The notes under the pieces were generated by a model. The model was not told the DNA's origin, did no database searches, and saw only the letters and a program-made list of their open reading frames with translations. A program made the position numbers and the translations under genes. From contig NZ_CP021108.1 in NCBI RefSeq assembly GCF_002119685.1, positions 1,364,001 through 1,428,000 on the forward strand: a DNA stretch of 64,000 bases, given 5' to 3'. The stretch is from Bordetella genomosp. 8. Lineage in GTDB: Bacteria > Pseudomonadota > Gammaproteobacteria > Burkholderiales > Burkholderiaceae_B. Numbering within the stretch: the first letter of the stretch is position 1; each line of letters starts with the position of its first letter. Of this stretch, positions 8,567 through 15,184 are shown one piece after another.

Positions 8567-9436
8567 TCAGGCCTGTTGCGCCTGATACCACTCCAGGATC
8601 TGCGCGCCGGTCATGAACTTGACGTGGTCGTGGCCGGCGACGTAGGCCAGTGCTTCTTCGAAGTACTTGATCCGGTGCGGCACGCCGCTCAGGAAGGGAT
8701 GTACGGCGATGCCCATGACCCGCACGTGGTCCCCGCCTTCCTGGTAGAGGCGGTCGAAGGTGTCCTTGACGCGGATCAGCAGTTCGTCCGACGAATGATG
8801 CTGGACCGCCACGACGGGTATGTCATTGAGTTCCAGGGCGTACGGCATGGCGACCATGTCGCCCGTGGCCGTGCGCACCTTGCAGGGCTGGTCGTCGAGG
8901 CACCAGTCGCCGATATAGCGGATACCGGCCTCGTGCAGGTAGTCGACCGTTTCCAGGGTCTGCGTCAGCCCCGGTCCGAGCCAGCCGACCGGTTTCTTGC
9001 CGGTGAACTGTTCGATCGTTTCGACGGTGCGCTTGATCATGTCGCGCTGGTCCTCGACCTGATGCGTCGGCATCTGGATGAAGCCGTGGCCCATGAACTC
9101 CCAGCCGGATTTGTGCGCCTCTTCGGCGACGCGGGGGTAGTTCAGGCAGACGCTGCCGTTGATGGACAGCGTGGGCACGATGCCCAGGCGGTCCAGCGCG
9201 GCCTTCAAACGCCAGAAACCGACGCGCATGCCGTATTCATGCCATGCCCAGTTTGCGATGTCGGGCAGGGTGGTCACGCCGGTCGGCGGGGGCAGCACCT
9301 GGCGCGGCATGTAGCGTTCGATCTGCCAGTCTTCCACATTGACGATGGGCCAGACGATGACGCGCGCGCCGTCGGGTGGCGTCAGCTTCTTGCGATCGAT
9401 GATCGCGGAATAATCGATACGTTGCTTGGGTAGCAT
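8567..9436 (-). CDS. Polysaccharide deacetylase-fold hydrolase (allantoinase PuuE / cyclic imide hydrolase-like)
   Basis: A 289-residue cytoplasmic protein without a signal peptide, starting MLPKQRIDYSAIIDRKKLTP. The fold is indicated by RVIVWPIVNVEDWQIERYMP, NGSVCLNYPRVAEEAHKSGW, MGHGFIQMP and VGWLGPGLTQTLETVDYL. This pattern is typical of the NodB-like family that includes PuuE allantoinase and cyclic imide hydrolases, not secreted chitin deacetylases. The run VAVQHHSSDELL carries paired histidines. The start at 9436 places a TCCAT-type palindrome just upstream. Substrate is inferred only as a cyclic amide, imide or ureide, from the family and from an amidase gene in the same cluster. It is divergent from the IclR regulator. 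Confidence 0.82.
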   Translation of the reverse strand: MLPKQRIDYSAIIDRKKLTPPDGARVIVWPIVNVEDWQIERYMPRQVLPPPTGVTTLPDIANWAWHEYGMRVGFWRLKAALDRLGIVPTLSINGSVCLNYPRVAEEAHKSGWEFMGHGFIQMPTHQVEDQRDMIKRTVETIEQFTGKKPVGWLGPGLTQTLETVDYLHEAGIRYIGDWCLDDQPCKVRTATGDMVAMPYALELNDIPVVAVQHHSSDELLIRVKDTFDRLYQEGGDHVRVMGIAVHPFLSGVPHRIKYFEEALAYVAGHDHVKFMTGAQILEWYQAQQA

Positions 9437-9442
9437 TGATAG

Positions 9443-9455
9443 TCCATATAATGGA
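9443..9455. promoter_or_regulatory. Candidate IclR operator, site 1
   Basis: The 13-bp palindrome TCCATATAATGGA has perfect 5-base arms (TCCAT/ATGGA) and lies 6 bp upstream of the deacetylase-like start. A second site differing at two positions occurs at 9541-9553. Palindromes with TGGA/TCCA half-sites are usual for IclR-type regulators, and an IclR gene is adjacent. Binding is inferred. Confidence 0.6.
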
Positions 9456-9540
9456 TGTTTGACCCGGGCCTTCCGCCTCTGTATTGTTCGGGCCAATGTA
9501 TTTAGCAGGGCTTGGGCTGTCAATGCAGTGCAATAAATTA

Positions 9541-9553
9541 TCCATATATTGGA
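9541..9553. promoter_or_regulatory. Candidate IclR operator, site 2
   Basis: TCCATATATTGGA repeats the site at 9443-9455 with 11 of 13 bases identical and a centre-to-centre distance of 98 bp. It lies 56 bp upstream of the chosen IclR start and overlaps the earliest possible TTG start (9549). This would suit autoregulation of the regulator and co-repression of the divergent hydrolase promoter. Confidence 0.58.
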
Positions 9554-9608
9554 ATTCTCGGTCGTGGTAAACCCTGACGCCTTGCCGCGCCCGGACGTCG
9601 GCGACCGG

Positions 9609-10439
9609 ATGGGCGAGGATCCTGGCGCGGATCCAGGCGCGGCCCTGGACGCCGCGCGCACGGCCTTGCCGGCGGAAGGGGCGCCGGCGGGCACCCAGGC
9701 CATCCGGCGCGTCGTGAATGTGCTGAAGGTCCTGGCCCAACACCAGGAGGGTGGGCTGCGCTTCGTCGACGTCGCGCGCCTGTGCGGGCTGGAAGCGCCC
9801 ACGGCGCATCGCATGCTGAAGGCGCTGGTGGCCGAAGGCATGGTGTCCAGGGACGTCCGGGCGCGGCGCTACCGCCTGGGCACGCTGGTCTTCGAGCTGG
9901 GGCTGGTAGCCGCGCCGCAGTTCAACCTGCGCGAACTGTGCGCCGCGTCGCTGCAGCGCCTGGCCGAAGCGACCGGGGATACGGCCTTCCTGTTCATCCG
10001 CCGTGGCAACGACGCCGTATGCATCAGCCGCATGCAGGGCCATTACCCCATCCAGACGCCGGTGGTCACGGTAGGCAGCCGGCAGCCTTTGGGCGTGAAC
10101 GCCGGCGGGCTGGCGATCCTGCTGGCGCTCGCGCCAGCCGAAGTCGACCGCGTGGTCGAGGCCATACGGCCCCGCATCGGCGCATACGGGGAACTGGACG
10201 AACGGGATCTGAAGGACGCGATCACCGCCGGCCGGACCCAGGGCTATGCGTCCATCGGCGAAAAGGCGGTGCCGGGCGTCACCGCCATCGGCCTGGCCGT
10301 CCGCAATCCCTTTGGGGCGCCGGTGGCGGCGCTGGCGATCGCGGCGATTTCCAGCCGCATGACGCCGGCGCGCCAGGCCGCGCTCTACCCCTTGCTGCGC
10401 AATGAAGTGAACGTAATCGGAACTCTTCTGTATCGGTGA
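9609..10439 (+). CDS. IclR-family transcriptional regulator
   Basis: A DNA-binding regulator with an N-terminal winged helix-turn-helix (GTQAIRRVVNVLKVLAQ, then VARLCGLEAPTAHRMLKALV) and a C-terminal effector-binding IclR domain (SLQRLAEATGDTAFLFIRRG through VPGVTAIGLAVRNPFG). From ATG 9609 the product is 276 residues, near the family norm. In-frame GTG 9564 or TTG 9549 would add 15 or 20 low-complexity residues, and the start is uncertain because no clear ribosome site decides it. It is divergent from the deacetylase-like gene and followed after 4 bp by the amidase, so it probably controls both. The effector is unknown. Confidence 0.88.
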   Translation: MGEDPGADPGAALDAARTALPAEGAPAGTQAIRRVVNVLKVLAQHQEGGLRFVDVARLCGLEAPTAHRMLKALVAEGMVSRDVRARRYRLGTLVFELGLVAAPQFNLRELCAASLQRLAEATGDTAFLFIRRGNDAVCISRMQGHYPIQTPVVTVGSRQPLGVNAGGLAILLALAPAEVDRVVEAIRPRIGAYGELDERDLKDAITAGRTQGYASIGEKAVPGVTAIGLAVRNPFGAPVAALAIAAISSRMTPARQAALYPLLRNEVNVIGTLLYR

Positions 10440-10443
10440 CCCA

Positions 10444-11664
10444 ATGACACAAGCGAATATCGCGTCGGCCCCGGCCGGCGGCAAGCCGGCCGACTCGACC
10501 GCGGCCAACCCCAGCGGCGCCTTCGCGCCGGAAGGCCGTTTCGAACTGCCCGGCGCGGCAGCCGGTCCTCTGGCCCGGTTGCGCGTCGGCGTCAAGGACA
10601 TGATCGACATCCAGGGCCGGATCACCGGGGCCGGCAACCCGGATTGGCGGGCCACGCATGGGGCGGCGCCGGAACACGCGCCGGTGGTGCGCCAACTCCT
10701 GGATGCTGGCGCCGACGTCATCGGCAAGACACTGACCGACGAACTCGCCTACAGCCTGAATGGCGAGAATTTCCACTATGGGACGCCGGTGAATCCGGTC
10801 ACCCCCGAACGGATTCCTGGCGGTTCTTCATGCGGTTCGGCCGTGGCCGCGGCCAGCGGTTTGTGCGACATCGGCCTCGGCACGGATACGGCGGGTTCGA
10901 TCCGATTGCCCGCGACGTTCTGCGGCGCCTGGGGGTTCCGGCCCACGCACGGCGCGGTGTCCAGCGCCGGCGTCGTTCCGCTGGCGCCCAGCTACGACGT
11001 GGTGGGATGGATCACCCGCGACGCGGCAACGTTGGCGCGGACAGGGCGGACGCTGCTGCCCGGCGGCGCACCGGGCCAGCCGCCGGAGGGTCGCCTGTTG
11101 ATCGCCGACGACGCCTGGGCGCTGGCGTCGGATGAAGTGCGCCAGGGCCTGGCCGCGCCGCTGGAAAAGGCGCGAGCGCGGTTCGGCAAGGTCGAACACC
11201 TGACGCTGGCTACCGAAGGCCTGCTGGCATGGCAGCAGATCTTCCGCGTCATCCAGGGCCGCGAAGTCTGGGCCGCGCATGGCGCATGGATCAGCCGCCA
11301 TGCGCCCAGCTTCGGCCCGGATATCGCCGAACGTTTCAAATGGGCATCCACCATCGCCGCCGATGAAGCCGACGCCGCCGCGATCCAGCGCCAACGCATC
11401 GCCGCCCAGCTGGACGAGTTGCTGCAGGACGCGGTCCTTTGCATTCCCACGGTTTCCTTCGTTGCGCCCATCAAGGGATCGACCACCGCGGCCGAGGATC
11501 GCACCCGCGCCCTGTGCCTGCTTTGCATCGCCAGCCTGGCCGGATTGCCGCAGTTGACCATGCCCGCCATGGCGGGGAACCAGTGCGCGGTCGGGCTGTC
11601 ACTGATCACGGCTCGCGGCCGCGACCAGGCCTTGCTGGACAGCGCCGCCCGCTGGGTGCTGTAA
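10444..11664 (+). CDS. Amidase-signature family enzyme
   Basis: A 406-residue cytoplasmic amidase that hydrolyses a C-N amide bond. The Ser-cisSer-Lys triad is complete: Lys51 in VGVKDMIDIQG, cis-Ser128 in GGSSCGSA, and nucleophile Ser152 in GTDTAGSIRLPA. Spacing matches the family. In the glycine-rich loop a Cys replaces the usual second Gly pair (GGSSCGSA). It starts 4 bp after the IclR stop and is almost surely translated from the same transcript. With the divergent ring-opening-type hydrolase it could complete a two-step breakdown of a cyclic imide or ureide, which is inference. The substrate cannot be read from sequence. Confidence 0.9.
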   Translation: MTQANIASAPAGGKPADSTAANPSGAFAPEGRFELPGAAAGPLARLRVGVKDMIDIQGRITGAGNPDWRATHGAAPEHAPVVRQLLDAGADVIGKTLTDELAYSLNGENFHYGTPVNPVTPERIPGGSSCGSAVAAASGLCDIGLGTDTAGSIRLPATFCGAWGFRPTHGAVSSAGVVPLAPSYDVVGWITRDAATLARTGRTLLPGGAPGQPPEGRLLIADDAWALASDEVRQGLAAPLEKARARFGKVEHLTLATEGLLAWQQIFRVIQGREVWAAHGAWISRHAPSFGPDIAERFKWASTIAADEADAAAIQRQRIAAQLDELLQDAVLCIPTVSFVAPIKGSTTAAEDRTRALCLLCIASLAGLPQLTMPAMAGNQCAVGLSLITARGRDQALLDSAARWVL

Positions 11665-11722
11665 GGTAGGGAGCATCTGGCGACACCCGGCCGCCCGCAC
11701 CACTCACATACAGGAGTCCCCG

Positions 11723-12268
11723 ATGTCCGCCACCCCTTCCGCTACTTCCCTTGCGCCGGTCCGCTATAGCCGCCCGGCCATCATCCTGCATTGGCTGGTC
11801 TTCCTGCTGGTCGCGGTGGCCTTGTTCGCGATCGAAATCCGTGGCCCGCGCGGCAGCGATTCGCGGGCTTTCTGGACGGGCATCCATATGTGGGCCGGCG
11901 TGTCGGTGCTCTGTGTGACGGCGGTGCGGCTGGTCTGGCGCCTGGTGCACGGCGTGCCGGCGGCCGAGCAGGGCGGTGGCCTGCTGACCGTCACCGCGCG
12001 TGCGGTGCATTGGCTGTTCTATATCGTGCTGCTGGCGCAGCCGCTGCTGGGCATCCTGATGATCAACTTCGGCGGCAATCCGGTCAGGCTGATGGGAACC
12101 GGTATCGCCATCACCATCGTCGGCGCCAACAGCGACGCGCGCGGCGTCGTGCACGACATTCACGTTTTCATGGGCAATGCGTTGTTCTACCTGATTGCCC
12201 TGCATGCGCTGGCCGCCTTGTGGCACCAGTACGTGCGCAAGGATGGAACGTTGCGCAAGATGCTTTGA
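11723..12268 (+). CDS. Cytochrome b561-type membrane diheme protein
   Basis: A 181-residue inner-membrane cytochrome with four predicted membrane segments. The heme-ligand histidines would be in AIILHWLVFLL, FWTGIHMWAGV, AVHWLFYIVLL and ALFYLIALHALAALWH. This is the Ni/Fe-hydrogenase/cytochrome b561 fold (CybB/YodB type), moving electrons between quinol and a partner such as superoxide. A GGAG ribosome site lies just before ATG 11723. It follows the amidase by 58 bp on the same strand but shows no functional link, so it may be an independent gene. Confidence 0.9.
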   Translation: MSATPSATSLAPVRYSRPAIILHWLVFLLVAVALFAIEIRGPRGSDSRAFWTGIHMWAGVSVLCVTAVRLVWRLVHGVPAAEQGGGLLTVTARAVHWLFYIVLLAQPLLGILMINFGGNPVRLMGTGIAITIVGANSDARGVVHDIHVFMGNALFYLIALHALAALWHQYVRKDGTLRKML

Positions 12269-12331
12269 AGGCGCATCGCGCGGCTGCTCGCCGCGCTGGT
12301 TCGCACGCCGGCGGCCATGCGCGCGATCGCG

Positions 12332-13033
12332 TCAACTGCGCACGTAGAAGATCCGCATGGCCTGCTGCTTCTGGGCGGAGTCCAGCACCTTGATGGTGAC
12401 GCCGCGGGCGATGAAGCCTTCCGGCAACTGCAGGGTGCCGCTCAGGTTGTCGAAGCGATCCACATCGACGGGCAGCGCATCGGGCGTGACCGTGCCGCTG
12501 CGGCCGTTCGGATAACGGCCTTCGATCGCGAAGACCAGGGTTCCCTTGAACGGGACGCCGCTGTTGTCCTTGTCCCGCATGACCAGCACCTGGTAATTCA
12601 ACTGGCCGGGCTGGCGCGAGAGCGTGGCGGATCGGATACCGATGGGGCCGCCGCGGGGATCGGGCGGTACGGCGTCCTGGAACAGCGTCAGGTCCTTGTT
12701 GAGGCCCTGGATCTGCTGGCGTGCCTGCGACAGATCCGCGGTCAACTTGTCGTGCGTGGCGCGGGCGGCGTCACGTTGCTGGGTCAGTTCTTCGACCAGT
12801 CCTTGCAGCCGCTGGCGATCGATGTTGGCGGCGCTCAGTTCGCCGTGCAGCTGTTCCGACTGTTCGACCGTCAGCCGCTGCGGTCCATAATTGGTCTGCA
12901 GGAACAATACCCCGCCCGCACCCAGCACGACGCCGGCGAGCAGCAGGACCAGCCAGCGCGGCATGCGCCGCGACCGTTTGCCGGGTTGATAAACCGAAGG
13001 TTTGAAAACCGCGCGCTGCGAGCGTCCGAACAT
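12332..13033 (-). CDS. Single-pass membrane protein with periplasmic coiled coil (DUF6776-like)
   Basis: A 233-residue protein of unknown function. A basic N-terminus (MFGRSQRAVFKPSVYQPGKR) precedes one membrane helix (PRWLVLLLAGVVLGAGGVLF, about residues 30-50). A heptad-rich coiled coil follows (about residues 60-120, with many Gln and Leu), then a beta-rich C-terminal domain (LNYQVLVMRDKDNSGVPFKG to QAMRIFYVRS). This resembles the uncharacterised DUF6776 family of betaproteobacteria; the name is from memory. The start at 13033 is chosen over a frame open to 13189 because a GGATGG-type ribosome site precedes it and the extension runs through a hairpin. Confidence 0.72.
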   Translation of the reverse strand: MFGRSQRAVFKPSVYQPGKRSRRMPRWLVLLLAGVVLGAGGVLFLQTNYGPQRLTVEQSEQLHGELSAANIDRQRLQGLVEELTQQRDAARATHDKLTADLSQARQQIQGLNKDLTLFQDAVPPDPRGGPIGIRSATLSRQPGQLNYQVLVMRDKDNSGVPFKGTLVFAIEGRYPNGRSGTVTPDALPVDVDRFDNLSGTLQLPEGFIARGVTIKVLDSAQKQQAMRIFYVRS

Positions 13034-13125
13034 CCCCATCCATCCAAACAGAAACCACTCCGCGCCTGCTCGCAGCGCCATCACGACGGCGTTGAAAGAG
13101 CGCGGAAGCAAGTATGCGTTGCCAC

Positions 13126-13157
13126 GCGATCGGCCCGCCGTAAGGCGGGCCGATCGC
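13126..13157. repeat. 14-bp stem hairpin in murU to DUF6776 gap
   Basis: GCGATCGGCCCGCC (13126-13139) pairs perfectly with 13144-13157 around a GTAA loop. It sits between the end of murU and the next minus-strand gene. No T-run is present on either side, so it is a terminator only in the weak sense; it could slow or process transcripts leaving murU. Confidence 0.65.
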
Positions 13158-13244
13158 TGAAAGCGTGAAAGGATAACCCGGCCAGCCATGGCTTAGCCAT
13201 TTCGACAAGCATGGTTGCCTACCTTGATATTGTGAAATATCCGG

Positions 13245-13949
13245 TCAGGAAGCCGCGTCCGGGGCCTTGTTGCGCAGCTCGGTGTCGAGCGCGGCCAGGC
13301 GTTCGGGCGTTCCGACGTCGACCCAGCGCCCCTCATGGCGCTGTCCGCGCACGGCATGCCGGGCGATGGCCTGTCCCAGCAAGGGGCCCAGCCGGGCCGC
13401 CGTGCCCGGCGCGATGCCGCCGAACAGCGATGGGTGGTAAATGCCGATGCCTGAGAAGGTCAACCGTTCGCCCACGTCCGGGTCCAGGACGCCGGCGGTT
13501 CCCGCATGAAAATCGCCCAGCGGGTGATGGTCCGGGTTGTCGACCAACAGCAGCCACGCCTGGCCGCGGGCGCCGTCGAGTTCCTCCGCCAGGGCGGGAG
13601 CGGCCGCGGGATCCCAGTCGCACCAGACATCGCCGTTGACGACCAGGAAGGGGGCGTCGCCCAGCATCGGCAGCGCCAGGGCGATGCCGCCCGCGGTTTC
13701 CAGCGCCGTGCCTTCGCGGGAGTAGCGCAACCGGGCGCCATAGGCGCTGCCGTCGCCCAGGGCCGCTTCGAGCCGGTCGCCGAGCCAGGCGTGATTGATG
13801 ACGATGTCGCGCATGCCGGCCGCCACCAGCCGTTCGATATGCCAGGCAATCAGCGGCTTGCCGCCGGCCCGCAGCAGGGGCTTGGGCGTGGTGTCGGTGA
13901 GCGGACGCATGCGCTCGCCGCGCCCTGCGGCCAGGATCATGGCGCGCAT
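13245..13949 (-). CDS. murU: N-acetylmuramate alpha-1-phosphate uridylyltransferase
   Basis: MurU makes UDP-MurNAc from MurNAc-1-phosphate and UTP in the cell-wall recycling shunt that bypasses fosfomycin-sensitive MurA. The 234-residue product has the nucleotidyltransferase signature AMILAAGRGERMRPLTDTTP. KPLLRAGGKPLIAWHIERL and FLVVNGDVWCDWDP (metal-binding Asp) follow. C-terminal VDVGTPERLAALD is typical of sugar nucleotidyltransferases. Its ATG overlaps the amgK stop by one base, which supports the pairing. Related mannose-1-phosphate guanylyltransferases are the main alternative, but linkage to amgK favours MurU. Confidence 0.88.
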   Translation of the reverse strand: MRAMILAAGRGERMRPLTDTTPKPLLRAGGKPLIAWHIERLVAAGMRDIVINHAWLGDRLEAALGDGSAYGARLRYSREGTALETAGGIALALPMLGDAPFLVVNGDVWCDWDPAAAPALAEELDGARGQAWLLLVDNPDHHPLGDFHAGTAGVLDPDVGERLTFSGIGIYHPSLFGGIAPGTAARLGPLLGQAIARHAVRGQRHEGRWVDVGTPERLAALDTELRNKAPDAAS

Positions 13950-14989
13950 CAGAACGTGTATCCCACCGTGGGTTGGCTGTCGTCCAGCCTGTCCAGCAGG
14001 CGCAGCAGGGGGGCGAACGCGCCGTAGCGGCTCGCCACCTGGCGGACGTAGGTATTGACGCGTGGAATGTGCGCCAGGTAGCCCGGCTTGCCGTCACGGT
14101 GATGCAGGCGCGCGAATACGCCCAGGATGCGCAGGTTGCGTTGCAGGCCCATCCACTCGTAGGCGCGGTGGAAATCAGCGAAATCCGCCGCGACGGGCAG
14201 TCCCGCGGCGCGCGCCATTTCCCAATAGCGGATTGCCCAGTCCAGTTGCTGGGCCTCTTCCCAGGTCGTGCGTGCATCCGTCACCAGCGACGCCAGGTCG
14301 TAGGTGATGGGGCCCGCCAGGGCGTCCTGGAAATCGATGATGCCGGGGTTGGGGCCGTGGCGCGATTCCTGGCAGGCCATCAGGTTGGGCGAATGGAAGT
14401 CGCGATGGACCAGGACGGTCGGCTGGCTGCCGTTGGCCGTGGAAAGCAGATGGAAGACGCCTTGCAGGGCCTCCCGGGCGTCGGCATCCAGGGCCAGGCC
14501 GTGATGGCGCGCCACGTACCACTCGGGGAACAGCTCCAGTTCGGCCATCAGCCTGGCGCTGTCGTACGCGGCCAGGCCGCTGACCGACGCCTGCTGCATG
14601 CGCACCAGCGCAGCCAGGGCTTGCCGGTACAGGGTCTGCAGGGTGGCGTCGTCCAGGCCGTCCTGGATGCGCTGGTAATAGGTATGCGGGCCCAGGTCCG
14701 ACAGGAGCAGGAATCCGCGCGGCTGGTCTTCGGCCAGGATAGCCGGCACGTTCAGCCCGGCGTCGCGAAGCAGCCCCGCCACGTGCAGGAAGGGCCGGGT
14801 GTCTTCATGCGGCGGCGGCGCGTCCATGACGATGACGGAGCCGGCGCCGGCATCCAGGCGGAAATACCGGCGGAAGCTGGCATCGCTGGAGGCCGGGCGC
14901 AGGGTGTCGGTTTGCAGGCCCAGGGAGGCGGGCAGGCCGCGCAGCCATAGGCGCAGCGCTTCCAGGCGGGAATCGGCGGTGGGAGACAA
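13949..14989 (-). CDS. amgK: N-acetylmuramate/N-acetylglucosamine anomeric kinase
   Basis: AmgK phosphorylates MurNAc and GlcNAc at C1, feeding MurU in peptidoglycan recycling. The 346-residue protein has the aminoglycoside-phosphotransferase fold: FRRYFRLDAGAGSVIVMDAP (ATP lysine region replaced as usual for this group), VLVHRDFHSPNLM (catalytic loop with HRD and Asn), and PGIIDFQDALAGPITYDLAS (metal-binding DFQDA). It is encoded divergently from lptD, an arrangement known in pseudomonads and betaproteobacteria. The two genes form a compact operon with murU. Confidence 0.9.
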   Translation of the reverse strand: MSPTADSRLEALRLWLRGLPASLGLQTDTLRPASSDASFRRYFRLDAGAGSVIVMDAPPPHEDTRPFLHVAGLLRDAGLNVPAILAEDQPRGFLLLSDLGPHTYYQRIQDGLDDATLQTLYRQALAALVRMQQASVSGLAAYDSARLMAELELFPEWYVARHHGLALDADAREALQGVFHLLSTANGSQPTVLVHRDFHSPNLMACQESRHGPNPGIIDFQDALAGPITYDLASLVTDARTTWEEAQQLDWAIRYWEMARAAGLPVAADFADFHRAYEWMGLQRNLRILGVFARLHHRDGKPGYLAHIPRVNTYVRQVASRYGAFAPLLRLLDRLDDSQPTVGYTF

Positions 14990-15098
14990 GGAAAGCGACC
15001 TGTGTGGAAATAAGGGCGTTCGAGGGGCGTGTAAGGCCGGCCGTACGGAATAACGCGCATGCCGGGCAATCGCTGGCTGCGCTGACGCCGAGCTTATC

Positions 15099-15104
15099 TA
15101 TAAT
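15099..15104 (+). promoter_or_regulatory. Candidate -10 element of the lptD operon
   Basis: A perfect TATAAT occurs in the amgK-lptD divergent gap, about 80 bp before the lptD start. No convincing TTGACA-like -35 box sits 17 bp upstream, so this is a tentative sigma-70 call. Confidence 0.4.
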
Positions 15105-15184
15105 ACCGGCTCTTCGCGGGTTACACCGGGCGGGCGACCATCGCCGTTCCGGCCGCATTGCCCTTTTTTCAGGTTCCCTCGTAC

